Shown piece by piece: positions 44,621 to 52,912 of a stretch of 64,000 nt of DNA; the stretch's first letter is position 1, and each line of letters opens with the position of its first letter. The DNA is from Virgibacillus subterraneus (GTDB lineage Bacteria; Bacillota; Bacilli; Bacillales; Amphibacillaceae). Both the position numbers and the translations under genes were made by a program. The notes below the pieces were generated by a model. The model searched no databases. It was given only the letters and a program-made list of their open reading frames with translations, and was not told where the DNA came from. The stretch spans positions 496,001-560,000 of the forward strand of contig NZ_FOEH01000002.1 in assembly GCF_900110695.1 (NCBI RefSeq), given 5' to 3'.

Positions 44621-47320
44621 TCAACCTTCAGAAGTTTCATTTGTGCTACCTTCAACAGTAGTTTGACTAGATTCACCTCTTACTTTTTGATTGGCGCCAT
44701 TTTGGCCGATAGGTGTAACTGTTATCGTGTAAGACTGATCCTGCTGTGCATTATCTATTTTGATACCCTCTGATTCAACAGTTTGAGTTTGTGGATCACC
44801 ACCATTAGGTGTGATGACAACCTCATATTCCACAGGTGGGCCATCATATTTCCATGACACATTAATTGTTGATTCGGAACGAGAAGCACTCAGATTACTA
44901 ACTGGCGGTATATTACCTTCACCATTTTCTCCTTCGTCACCTTCATTTTCCTCTTCTTCTTCCTCTTCCTCAGGAACTTTAACTGATGTTGTTTTCGGTT
45001 CACTTGAGTTAGCTTCTGTTTCATTACTAACAGCTACAATCTGTATTTCATACTCTGAACCAGGTTCGACATTTGAAATTTCAATTGAAGTTTCTTCAGT
45101 TGAAGACAGTCCTTGCATTTCTCCACCATCAACACTTGCACTCACTTTAAATGAAACATCCTCATCTGAATTATACTTCCATTCAGCCTGTATAGTACTG
45201 GATTCTTTATCAAAAGTGGCTTTCAGACCTTCTACAGGATCCAGTTGATCATATTTTTCAGATGTTTTAGTCGGTTCATTGCCTTTAACAAATAGCTCTG
45301 TAACAATTTCCGAATCTGGTGTGAAGTCACTCGGAAGTTTAGCAGGTCTAGATCCTTCTTCAACAGCAACTTCTACGACAGAATCTGGTTTTGTAAAGTC
45401 TGGTGTATCCTTATCTTTTGATAACTCTGTCATCGCATTTTTAAATAATGCATGCGGTATTTTTGTGTCTGAAATACCAATATTATTATTATTGTAACCA
45501 GTCCAAATGGAGATAGTGTAATTCGTGCTATATCCACTAAACCAAGAATCTGGAGGTCCTTCAACATCATCACGGTTAGTTGTTCCGGTTTTTCCTGCTA
45601 CATGCAATCCTGGTACATTGGCTAATTTACCAGTACCTTCTGTGACAACATTTTTCAACATATCTGTAATCATATAAGCAGTATAATCAGACATCGCCGG
45701 TTCAGGCTCTGGCTTTAAATCAACAGTTTTTCCTGTGTCTGGAAACTCTACTTTTGTGACAGCATAAGGATCATTGTAGATACCTTCATTCGCAAATGCT
45801 CGATACGCTCCAGCTAATTTCGTAGGATTCGTACCTGAGGAGCCACCAATGGAATCAGTTAATTGTATTTCGTCATTTTCAAATTTAATACCTAAACCTT
45901 TTGCGAATTCTTTTGCTTTGCCCCGGCCAACTTCTTCAAATGTTTTAGCAGCAGGGACATTCAATGATTGCTCTAATGCGAACCTCATTGATACCCAATC
46001 GTAATAATGACCGTTGTTAACCCAGGTATTTATTTGATCTTCTGTACCAGCTATATCAAACGGTCCATCATCATTTATTTGATGATATGTTGACCATTGT
46101 TTGTTTTCGATTGCTGGACCATAGTCAATTATCGGTTTGAATGTTGACCCGGGCTGACGGCTAATACCAGTTGCGTAATTTAAACCATCGTTCTCTACAC
46201 CACCGCGTGCACCACCGATTGCTCGGATAGCCCCAGTCTTTGTATCCAGGACAGTCATACCTGCTTGCAGTCTGACCTTATCACCATCAGGATTAGCTGG
46301 GTCTGTAACAGGTTCTGGATAATTAATCGGATTATCCTCACTGTCTGATAATAAAAATTCAACATATTCTTGTGCATCTGTATCAATAGTTGTATGAATT
46401 TTCAAGCCATCTGTATAAATATCTGCGCCATCCACTTTTTCTTCAACTTCATCGCGTACTTTTTGCAGGAACGCTTGATATGGAGTTGTGTCTGGCTGAT
46501 CGCCAGCTAATAGCGAAGGGATATCAACTTCACTCGCCTTATCAGCTTCTTTCTGCGATATTTTCCCATGCTGAACCATAAGACTTAAAACAGTATTCAT
46601 ACGTTTTTTCATTAATTCAGGATTTTTGTATGGGTTATATGCTGATGGTCTTTGCGGTAATCCAGCTAATATTGCAGCTTCTGGCAAATTAAGCTTGCTT
46701 AAGTCAGTTTTACCAAAATATAATTCAGCTGCTTTGGCAACGCCATAAGCACCATTACCATAATAAATTTTGTTTAAATACATCTCTAAAATTTGTTCTT
46801 TTGAATATTCTTGTTCCAGTTTTAATGCTAACCATTGTTCCTGAACTTTAATGCTAACTTTCTTTTCAGGTGATAAAAAAGATTTCTCAACTACTTGTTG
46901 GGTAATTGTACTGGCACCTTCAGAACCAAATCCATTTGTTACATTAGCTATTATAGCTCCACCGATGCGCCATATATCAATTCCTGGGTGTTCATAGAAT
47001 CTTGAATCTTCTGTCGCAATAACTGAATCCTCTAAAACATCGGGTATTTCATTATACTCAATTTTCGTGCGTTGTTCTGCGCCTAAATCGGCAAAAAGTT
47101 CTCCATCTTTATCATATATTTTTGATGAAAACGGGATGGATAATTTAGACGCATCAATTTCGGGTGCCGTGGCAATATAATACGTAAATAGTGCACCTAC
47201 ACCAATACCGATAGCTAGAATTGCAATACCGGTTATTAATAATATCTTTTTCCATAATGGTTTCTTTTTTGATTGTTTTTGTTTTCTTCTTGCTGTACGA
47301 GATTGGCCTTTTTCTGCCAT
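44621..47320 (-). CDS. ponA: Class A penicillin-binding protein 1 (PonA)
   Basis: Bifunctional peptidoglycan glycosyltransferase/transpeptidase, 899 residues. A basic cytoplasmic N-terminus and one membrane anchor (about 26-50), then GT51 with EDSRFYEHPGID and GASTITQQVVEKSFL, then the transpeptidase with PGSTFKP (active serine), SLN and KTGT. After the enzyme domains come two fibronectin type III-like modules separated by a Glu/Gly/Asn-rich linker (about residues 785-805). Start ATG 47320 has GGAGGA upstream. Transcribed behind recU, 18 bases apart, on the minus strand. Confidence 0.96.
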   Translation of the reverse strand: MAEKGQSRTARRKQKQSKKKPLWKKILLITGIAILAIGIGVGALFTYYIATAPEIDASKLSIPFSSKIYDKDGELFADLGAEQRTKIEYNEIPDVLEDSVIATEDSRFYEHPGIDIWRIGGAIIANVTNGFGSEGASTITQQVVEKSFLSPEKKVSIKVQEQWLALKLEQEYSKEQILEMYLNKIYYGNGAYGVAKAAELYFGKTDLSKLNLPEAAILAGLPQRPSAYNPYKNPELMKKRMNTVLSLMVQHGKISQKEADKASEVDIPSLLAGDQPDTTPYQAFLQKVRDEVEEKVDGADIYTDGLKIHTTIDTDAQEYVEFLLSDSEDNPINYPEPVTDPANPDGDKVRLQAGMTVLDTKTGAIRAIGGARGGVENDGLNYATGISRQPGSTFKPIIDYGPAIENKQWSTYHQINDDGPFDIAGTEDQINTWVNNGHYYDWVSMRFALEQSLNVPAAKTFEEVGRGKAKEFAKGLGIKFENDEIQLTDSIGGSSGTNPTKLAGAYRAFANEGIYNDPYAVTKVEFPDTGKTVDLKPEPEPAMSDYTAYMITDMLKNVVTEGTGKLANVPGLHVAGKTGTTNRDDVEGPPDSWFSGYSTNYTISIWTGYNNNNIGISDTKIPHALFKNAMTELSKDKDTPDFTKPDSVVEVAVEEGSRPAKLPSDFTPDSEIVTELFVKGNEPTKTSEKYDQLDPVEGLKATFDKESSTIQAEWKYNSDEDVSFKVSASVDGGEMQGLSSTEETSIEISNVEPGSEYEIQIVAVSNETEANSSEPKTTSVKVPEEEEEEEENEGDEGENGEGNIPPVSNLSASRSESTINVSWKYDGPPVEYEVVITPNGGDPQTQTVESEGIKIDNAQQDQSYTITVTPIGQNGANQKVRGESSQTTVEGSTNETSEG

Positions 47321-47338
47321 AGCTCATCTTCCTCCAAT

Positions 47339-47923
47339 CTAAAAATAAAGCTTATCTATAACTTCTAAATAGTTAACTCTTGCTTGATAGTGAAATGGAA
47401 TTACATACCCTTCTTCTTTGATGGTTTCATATGGTATTGATTTTTTCCCACCATTAAACTGCTTATCCCAGAGTGGAATGAAGGATTCAGCAGGCATATA
47501 ATATGTTTCATTATATACTGCGAAGCGAATTATTAAAAAGCTAACGCCTCCGTGATCAATAATTGATTTCATATGCATTATTTGGTGTTCATGTATGTTC
47601 GCAAGTGGAAATCGTGTTTTATTTTTTGTTTCCTTGGCCTCAAAATCAATATACTTGTGTTTATATATACCATTATAATCAGTTGTAGATGCTTGTTTAA
47701 AATAACCTTCAGTTATGACAGCAGCACTGCGTTTGGGATAATGTACATTTACTATTTGTACAGGTGTTGGTTTTTTATGAATAATTGCCTTATCTCTATC
47801 AAGGTAAAAGGTATTAGTCGCATTTATATCATCCTCCAGCGTCATCCCACGGTTACTAAAACCATACTTAGAATCTGACGATTGTTGTTTTACGTTATTC
47901 TTTTTTCCGTTTGGATAATTCAT
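47339..47923 (-). CDS. recU: Holliday junction resolvase RecU
   Basis: Cuts Holliday junctions during recombination and chromosome segregation. 194 residues from the chosen start. GMTLEDDINATN at the N-terminal end of the nuclease fold, the catalytic YIDFEAKETKNKTRFPLANIHEHQ block (D/E-x-K), and IRFAVYNETYYMPAESF near the C-terminus identify the family. ATG 47923 has AAGGGGG upstream; the frame continues to 47953 without another site. recU-ponA is the known operon; it diverges from yppC. Confidence 0.95.
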   Translation of the reverse strand: MNYPNGKKNNVKQQSSDSKYGFSNRGMTLEDDINATNTFYLDRDKAIIHKKPTPVQIVNVHYPKRSAAVITEGYFKQASTTDYNGIYKHKYIDFEAKETKNKTRFPLANIHEHQIMHMKSIIDHGGVSFLIIRFAVYNETYYMPAESFIPLWDKQFNGGKKSIPYETIKEEGYVIPFHYQARVNYLEVIDKLYF

Positions 47924-47948
47924 TATTTTCCCCCTTGCATATTTAAAT

Positions 47949-47977
47949 ATCATACCAAAAATACTACAAGTTGATAA
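47949..47977 (-). promoter_or_regulatory. Sigma-A-type promoter of recU-ponA
   Basis: On the minus strand TTATCA (47977-47972), 17-base spacer, TATGAT (47954-47949) with a TGn extension. Confidence 0.5.
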
Positions 47978-47989
47978 CTACTAAAAAAT

Positions 47990-48018
47990 TTGGCATTCAT
48001 TAAAGGGAATATTATGAG
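47990..48018 (+). promoter_or_regulatory. Sigma-A-type promoter of yppC
   Basis: TTGGCA (47990-47995), 17 bases, TATGAG (48013-48018). It is arranged back to back with the recU promoter. Confidence 0.4.
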
Positions 48019-48060
48019 TGTATTTTGCTATCTAAGGAGACTTCTGAAAGAGGTGCTATT

Positions 48061-49008
48061 ATGAATCCCAAACTAAGAAATAATGATTATCTCTATTATA
48101 TTATAAATAAGACAAATCAGCATAACACCGATAACATTTCCCGAACAAAAGCATATCAAAACTTTTATATGGAGTTTAAAGAGATAAAATGGGCATTCAT
48201 TGCAAGTATGGTATCCCGGAATGCTGGTTGGAATATGACAGATTTATTTTTATCCCCATTTCAAGAAATTCTTTCAGGTGACGAAAACAAGCAATTGTTT
48301 ATGACCTATGAACGGGCAAACTGGCTAATTTTTTCTGATGCATACCCACAGTTGCTAGTTTATAAACTTTCGATTCAATTAAACAGATCAATGTTCCATC
48401 TATTACCAAATCTCCATGTATCACAGTTTATGGTTCAAGAATGGAATAACTATTGGAAAAATAATGATAAAGAAAGGCTTATGATTGCCTTAATAGTCAA
48501 TGAACAGAATGTAATTCAAAAACCTGTCATTCAACAGTCTTATTTTAAGTATCATATTTTTTTACGCCTACCATACCTCTTACAAGATTTTTTATTTATG
48601 AATGCTATTATTTTACCAACAAGAAAAAACGTTTTATATGGTACATTCGTACATGATTTCACAAATCTTTCAAAACGTATAGATTTAGGAAAGCGTATAG
48701 CTTCAATCATGTTTAAACCATTGATTTATGATCGGTTGCTTGAATATGCCCATTCAATTGAACATACAGGTTCCCGCTGGGATTATGAACAATTTCTTGG
48801 AAAACAGTTCGAAAAAGGACCTTTATTACGTACTGTATATCCAGTAATCACTCATCAAGATACTATTCGTTCGGATTGGTATAAAAGAGGGGGGATAAAG
48901 AAAAAATGGATGGAAAGCTCAAAGGACGATTTGAATTCAGATGTCAGCCAGTCATTCTACAAAAGAAGAGAATTACTTTATGCCTATTATCACTTAAGAA
49001 ATAGCTAG
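48061..49008 (+). CDS. yppC: DUF2515 protein YppC
   Basis: A 315-residue basic, aromatic-rich soluble protein (ISRTKAYQNFYMEFKEIKWAFIASMVSRNAGWNMTD is a typical DUF2515 segment). Bacillus subtilis YppC, also next to recU, is the reference family member; its role is unknown. ATG 48061 is preceded by AGAGGTG; the frame reaches back to 48025 without a ribosome site. A hairpin shared with sspM ends the gene. Confidence 0.85.
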   Translation: MNPKLRNNDYLYYIINKTNQHNTDNISRTKAYQNFYMEFKEIKWAFIASMVSRNAGWNMTDLFLSPFQEILSGDENKQLFMTYERANWLIFSDAYPQLLVYKLSIQLNRSMFHLLPNLHVSQFMVQEWNNYWKNNDKERLMIALIVNEQNVIQKPVIQQSYFKYHIFLRLPYLLQDFLFMNAIILPTRKNVLYGTFVHDFTNLSKRIDLGKRIASIMFKPLIYDRLLEYAHSIEHTGSRWDYEQFLGKQFEKGPLLRTVYPVITHQDTIRSDWYKRGGIKKKWMESSKDDLNSDVSQSFYKRRELLYAYYHLRNS

Positions 49009-49039
49009 AAAAGGATTTGTATGATACAAACCCTTTTCT
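49007..49039. terminator. Bidirectional terminator between yppC and sspM
   Basis: AGAAAAGG-ATTTGTAT pairs with ATACAAA-CCCTTTTCT with a small loop. It overlaps the yppC stop and lies just past the sspM stop on the other strand. Confidence 0.75.
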
Positions 49040-49044
49040 AAATA

Positions 49045-49149
49045 TTATGTTGAAGGACGATTTGGACCATCCAACTTTTTATCTCCTGTATGATTTCTTT
49101 TCTTTTGTCGGCGATTTTCTGCTTTTTGTTGGGATTTCTTTTTCACCAT
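49045..49149 (-). CDS. sspM: Small acid-soluble spore protein M
   Basis: A 34-residue, lysine-rich minus-strand frame (start MVKKKSQQKAENRRQ), ending DKKLDGPNRPST. Bacillus subtilis SspM is also 34 residues and ends DKKLGGPNRPST (from memory), and it is encoded in the ypp region. AAAGGAGGTG (49163-49154) precedes the start. SspM is a minor spore-core protein made late in the forespore. No sigma-G promoter was convincingly visible. The gene is short enough to be missed by length cut-offs. Confidence 0.88.
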   Translation of the reverse strand: MVKKKSQQKAENRRQKKRNHTGDKKLDGPNRPST

Positions 49150-49300
49150 AATGACACCTCCTTTCCATTTAGTTTGTCTATTTATCAGCGAAACTACACT
49201 TGTTTTGCCATATTTCTTCTAGTTTTGTCGAAGGGGAAGGGATGTCTATCTTTTCCTCGAAAAAGTAATTAATACTTTTATAAAAAGGGTGGTTATAATA

Positions 49301-49561
49301 ATGGCAATTATAAAGGATATGAATCAGAAGGTTCATGGAATAGATAAAAGGAAATTTAGAAATTCAATCGGCGATTTAGCTGATCAATTGAGACTCATTG
49401 AACAAAAAATTACGATGGGAACTGATAACAGTATAGACATTAATTACAAGGAACAGCAAAAAGAAATTAATCGCGTGTATTCATCTGTCCAAAAAATCAC
49501 GGAAAGCGATAACCTTCTAATGTCCGATTACGCTCCGAAAGCTAAAAAAAGATTATCCTAA
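49301..49561 (+). CDS. Small helical protein of unknown function (YppD position)
   Basis: An 86-residue hydrophilic protein, mostly charged and probably two or three helices (SIGDLADQLRLIEQKITMG, YKEQQKEINRVYSSVQKITESDNL). ATG 49301 has AAGGGTGG about 9 bases upstream. It lies between yppC/sspM and yppE, where Bacillus subtilis has yppD (similar size), but I cannot confirm sequence similarity by eye. No membrane span or signal peptide. Function unknown. Confidence 0.6.
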   Translation: MAIIKDMNQKVHGIDKRKFRNSIGDLADQLRLIEQKITMGTDNSIDINYKEQQKEINRVYSSVQKITESDNLLMSDYAPKAKKRLS

Positions 49562-49634
49562 TATGTGCTTATTTGAATTAGTAATGATAAAATGTATCTG
49601 TTAGTAAAATATATTTAAAAGGCAGGACAGTTTT

Positions 49635-49991
49635 ATGGTATTGGAATTACAAACAAAGCAATTTAAAGAACATGTAGATAAATTAAGAGTAAGATATGAA
49701 CAAAATAACCCACCAGAGAATAAAAAAGATAAACAATTTTTTCTTATGGTAAAAGAATATACAGCACCTATATATGTATTGTTAGAGGAATGGGAAAAGA
49801 ATACACTTCAAGTTGTTAAGGATCGTAAAGTTAATATCCATCCTCAGCAGGTTACCTCTACAAGGGAAAATATGGAGTTATTATTAATGCATAGCTTCTA
49901 TATCGATGCAAAGAGAAAAAGATACATGGAATTAAATCATTCAGTACTCTATGTCTTAGATCAATTATTGAGAGAGCTTAACAATATGTAA
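49635..49991 (+). CDS. yppE: DUF1798 protein YppE
   Basis: A 118-residue soluble, helix-rich protein (FKEHVDKLRVRYEQNNPPENKKDKQFFLMVKEYTAPIYVLLEEWE), characteristic of the DUF1798 family and close to the 123 residues of Bacillus subtilis YppE, which folds as a four-helix bundle. Role unknown. The ATG follows AAGGCAGGA. cdd starts 66 bases later. Confidence 0.82.
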   Translation: MVLELQTKQFKEHVDKLRVRYEQNNPPENKKDKQFFLMVKEYTAPIYVLLEEWEKNTLQVVKDRKVNIHPQQVTSTRENMELLLMHSFYIDAKRKRYMELNHSVLYVLDQLLRELNNM

Positions 49992-50057
49992 AAACTTTAC
50001 AAGATTAGCTTTTTCTATTATAATTACCTTCCATTTAGTGTGAAGGGGGAACATGTT

Positions 50058-50459
50058 ATGAGTGAAAAAGAATTGATTCAAGAAGCAATTACTATTCGGA
50101 ATAAAGCATACGTTCCATACTCAAAATTCCCTGTAGGCGCTGCATTGTTAACCAAATCCGGTAAAGTATATACAGGATGTAATATTGAAAATGCAGCATA
50201 CCCTGTAAGTTGCTGCGCTGAACGAGTAGCAATCTTTAAAGCAATTGCGGATGGCGAGCGTGAATTTAAAGAAATGGCAGTTGTTGCTGATACCAAACGG
50301 CCCGTTCCTCCCTGTGGTTCATGTCGGCAGGTTATGAGCGAGTTTTTTGACAGTAATCTGACAGTCCATTTGACAAACTTACATAATGATATTAAATCCA
50401 TTACGATGGATGATCTATTGCCTTTTTCTTTTCAGCCAGAAGATTTAACTGAAAAATAG
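50058..50459 (+). CDS. cdd: Cytidine deaminase
   Basis: Deaminates cytidine and deoxycytidine to the uridine forms. Tetrameric type, 133 residues. Zinc ligands Cys53, Cys86 and Cys89 lie in SCCAERVAIFKAI (with catalytic Glu55) and PPCGSCRQV; CNIENAAY binds the nucleoside. ATG 50058 has AAGGGGGA upstream. In Bacillus subtilis cdd lies near era; here it stands between yppE and gpsB, so the gene has been relocated or this is a second copy. Nothing in its composition suggests recent transfer. Confidence 0.96.
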   Translation: MSEKELIQEAITIRNKAYVPYSKFPVGAALLTKSGKVYTGCNIENAAYPVSCCAERVAIFKAIADGEREFKEMAVVADTKRPVPPCGSCRQVMSEFFDSNLTVHLTNLHNDIKSITMDDLLPFSFQPEDLTEK

Positions 50460-50467
50460 ATCAAAAT

Positions 50468-50496
50468 GGAGCTGTTACTTTCAGCTTCATTTTTTT
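50468..50496 (+). terminator. Terminator after cdd
   Basis: Short stem GGAGCTG / CAGCTTC with loop TTACTTT, followed by ATTTTTTT. Family B copy B6 begins at the end of the T tract. Confidence 0.55.
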
Positions 50497-50638
50497 GCAG
50501 TTAAGAAAGTATAAATACTTTGCATAAGCGCAACTAAGGCTTATCTATATTGAAGTTTGCACTCCAAAGTGTAAGGGGTCCTACGAAAGCAAAGTACGCA
50601 TTCAAAAAATCCCTTTATCGAATACCAAGTTTTCTAAC
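50497..50638 (+). repeat. Family B repeat, copy B6 (full length)
   Basis: GCAGTTAAGAAAGTATAAAT at the left, AAGTTTTCTAAC at the right (imperfect inverted repeats), with GCGCAACTAAGGC, CACTCCAAAGTGTAAGGGGT, a loop, and ATCCCTTTAT between. Inserted at the T tract of the cdd terminator, in the same orientation as B7 on the other side of gpsB-rnpB. Confidence 0.85.
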
Positions 50639-50800
50639 ATTTTAATAACCCAAAAGACAAGTTCACCTAATAATGTTATACTATGATAAAGGAAGAAATT
50701 GTGCATAAATTAAAGGGACAAACAATACAATTAAAATTGACATTTACTTATTAACATTAGAAGAACGAAAAACAATTCAAAAAGTATGAGGTGACTTTAA

Positions 50801-51103
50801 ATGAATACTAATCGCATTCAACTCAATGGAAAAGAAATTCTGGAAAAAGAGTTCAAAACAGCAATGCGTGGCTATCATCAGGAAGAAGTTGATGAGTTTC
50901 TTGATACAGTCATACAGGATTATGAAGCATATGAACAAGAAATTGAGAAATTGAAGCAGGAAAACGACCGACTAAAGAAACAGTCTGATCAAACAAGAAC
51001 TAGAACTGCAACAACTCCAAATCATCAAGTAAATTATGATATCTTAAAACGCCTATCCAATCTTGAAAAATCGGTCTTTGGCAAAAAATACGCGGATTCC
51101 TGA
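50801..51103 (+). CDS. gpsB: Cell division protein GpsB
   Basis: Coiled-coil adaptor that shuttles PBP1 between septum and side wall. 100 residues. N-terminal DivIVA-like membrane-binding domain ([34 protein letters not shown], with the RGY loop), a coiled coil (about 36-68), a Thr/Arg/Gln-rich linker, and the C-terminal trimerisation helix [18 protein letters not shown]. Its partner PonA is encoded 3.5 kb upstream on the other strand. Position before rnpB is as in Bacillus subtilis. Confidence 0.96.
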   Translation: MNTNRIQLNGKEILEKEFKTAMRGYHQEEVDEFLDTVIQDYEAYEQEIEKLKQENDRLKKQSDQTRTRTATTPNHQVNYDILKRLSNLEKSVFGKKYADS

Positions 51104-51140
51104 ATTAGTTTTATTTACCAATGATGTAGGCTTGTGAATA

Positions 51141-51149
51141 TGTTATAAT
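51141..51149 (+). promoter_or_regulatory. Extended -10 promoter of rnpB
   Basis: TGTTATAAT with TATAAT at 51144-51149, placed about 12-15 bases before the predicted 5' end of the RNA. Confidence 0.55.
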
Positions 51150-51163
51150 TTAGTTAGTAAAAA

Positions 51164-51561
51164 AGTTGAATACTCACGTAATCGCTGTATATTTAGTATG
51201 CAGAGGAAAGTCCATGCTCACACAAGCTGAGACGTTTGTAGTGTTCGTGCCTGACGAAATCATAAGTCAGGATAACCTAATTGGGTTAATGGCAGTGGAA
51301 AATCCTAACTCTTATGACATGGATTAATACACTTGAAAGTGCCACAGTGACGTAGTCGGAATGGAAACATTCCGAGTGGAACGAGGTAAACCCCACGAGT
51401 GAGCAACCCAAATATTGGTAGGGGCATCCTTGATTAGGGAAATTGAACCGAAAAAGGGACAAGTAATTTATTGCTTGTAGATAGATGATTACGACCAACG
51501 TACAAGGTTGACCACCGTTTGAGTACATTGGAACAGAACATGGCTTACCGAGTATTCAAAG
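51164..51561 (+). ncRNA. rnpB: RNase P RNA, type B (Bacillus type)
   Basis: Catalytic RNA that removes the 5' leader from pre-tRNAs. Closing helix P1 is TTGAATACTC (from 51166) with GAGTATTCAA (to 51559). Conserved elements are clear: GTAATCGCTG, GAGGAAAGTCCATGCTC (CR-I), GAGTGAGCAACCCAAAT in the middle, and the 3' CR-V region ACAGAACATGGCTTACCG. About 396 nucleotides, matching type B. It follows gpsB, the usual place in Bacillaceae. Confidence 0.95.
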
Positions 51562-51578
51562 GTCTATACGTAAACGAC

Positions 51579-51614
51579 AAACCTCCTAATTGTATACAAT
51601 TAGGAGGTTTTTTT
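51579..51614 (+). terminator. Terminator after rnpB
   Basis: AAACCTCCTAATTGTA / TACAATTAGGAGGTTT perfect inverted repeat followed by TTTTATT. Confidence 0.9.
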
Positions 51615-51617
51615 ATT

Positions 51618-51711
51618 GGCAGTTAAGAAAGTATAAATACTTCTTGTCTGCCAATAACCACAACTAAGACTTTCGCAATTAATGCTTGACGATAATCCAT
51701 GTTTCTAATTA
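51618..51711 (+). repeat. Family B repeat, copy B7 (short)
   Basis: GCAGTTAAGAAAGTATAAATACTT, CCACAACTAAGACTTTCGC, AATTAATGCTT, then ATGTTTCTAATTAG. The central hairpin is lacking, as in B3. It begins 4 bases after the T tract of the rnpB terminator. Confidence 0.75.
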
Positions 51712-51771
51712 GTAATTTCAATACGATATGGTAAACTATAACTAATTCTTAGAAATGAAAGGACTAAATGT

Positions 51772-52899
51772 ATGACACAAGAGGTAACATTAATCGCAAC
51801 AGCTGCTATGGGGCTTGAGTCTGTGGTAGCAAATGAAGTAAAACAACTCGGGTATAAAGTTGAAGTTGAAAACGGTAAAGTAGTATTTCAAGCGCCAGTG
51901 TCTGCAATTCCTCGCTGTAACTTGTGGTTACGAACAGGGGATCGTGTGAAACTGCAGGTAGGTGTGTTCAATGCATCTACATTCGATGAATTATTTGAGT
52001 CAACGAAGGCTCTGCCATGGGAACAATTTATTACGGAAGATGGTAAGTTTCCTGTTTCAGGTAAATCTGTAAAATCTACATTATATAGCGTTCCGGACTG
52101 CCAAGCTATCGTAAAGAAAGCAATAGCTGAACGCTTAAAATTAAAATATGGTGTTGCTGCCAAAATGCCGGAATCCGGCTCATTATACAAAGTAGAAGTG
52201 GCGATTTATAAGGATGAAGCAATACTAACATTAGATACATCAGGGGCCGGCTTACATAAAAGAGGATATCGTGTTGGGCAAGGGGAAGCACCCTTAAAAG
52301 AAACAATGGCTGCAGCACTCATAATGCTAACTAATTGGAAACCCGAACATCCTTTAGTCGATCCATTCTGTGGGTCTGGTACAATACCAATCGAAGCAGC
52401 ACTGATCGGGCAAAATATTGCTCCAGGGTTTAATCGTGAATTCGCTTCTGAAGATTGGGAATTCGTTAAAGATCAGTACTGGGACGAAGCCTTTCAAGAA
52501 GCCGAAGATAAGGCAAACTATGACCAAAAACTGGATATCACCGGATCAGATATTCACCATAAGATGATCAAAATATCTAATGATAACGCTAAGGAAGCCG
52601 GGCTAGGCGATTTAATTTCGTGGAAACAAATGCAAGCCAAGGATTTGTTTTTACGAGAAGAGAATGGGTATATCATAGGTAATCCACCATACGGGCAACG
52701 TATTGGAGATCAAAAAGACGCAGCAAAAATATATAAGGATTTAGGTAATGTAATGAAACAACATCCATCATGGAGTGTATACATTTTAACTGCGTATGAT
52801 GCCTTTGAAAAGGAATACGGACAAAAGGCTACAAAAAAACGAAAATTATTTAACGGGTTCATCCAAACAAATTATTATCAGTATTTTGGTAACAAATAA
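51772..52899 (+). CDS. ypsC: THUMP-domain N2-guanine RNA methyltransferase (YpsC, RlmL-like)
   Basis: 375 residues. N-terminal ferredoxin-like/THUMP RNA-binding part (about 1-155), then the COG0116 methyltransferase domain with VDPFCGSGTIPIEAALIGQNIAPG, TGSDIHHKMIKISNDNAKEAG, and the catalytic NPPYGQRIGD (NPPY). By family it methylates N2 of a guanosine in 23S rRNA; the exact site in Firmicutes is inferred from Escherichia coli RlmL. ATG 51772 follows GAAAGGA. ypwA begins 14 bases after the stop. Confidence 0.93.
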   Translation: MTQEVTLIATAAMGLESVVANEVKQLGYKVEVENGKVVFQAPVSAIPRCNLWLRTGDRVKLQVGVFNASTFDELFESTKALPWEQFITEDGKFPVSGKSVKSTLYSVPDCQAIVKKAIAERLKLKYGVAAKMPESGSLYKVEVAIYKDEAILTLDTSGAGLHKRGYRVGQGEAPLKETMAAALIMLTNWKPEHPLVDPFCGSGTIPIEAALIGQNIAPGFNREFASEDWEFVKDQYWDEAFQEAEDKANYDQKLDITGSDIHHKMIKISNDNAKEAGLGDLISWKQMQAKDLFLREENGYIIGNPPYGQRIGDQKDAAKIYKDLGNVMKQHPSWSVYILTAYDAFEKEYGQKATKKRKLFNGFIQTNYYQYFGNK

Positions 52900-52912
52900 A
52901 GGAGGATCAAGC

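Larger units (their letters stand above)
50460..50800. other. Intergenic region between cdd and gpsB
   Basis: About 340 bases: a short terminator of cdd (50468-50496), full-length family B copy B6 (50497-50638), and an AT-rich stretch that must carry the gpsB promoter (a TGTTATACTATG word, extended -10 type, at 50672-50683). Confidence 0.6.

Noticed and set aside
44811-45497. Ser/Thr-rich plus-strand frames antisense to ponA
   Set aside because: Mirror of the acidic linker and FN3 modules of PonA; no ribosome site.
47573-47878. 101-codon plus-strand frame antisense to recU
   Set aside because: Shadow of recU with no start signal.
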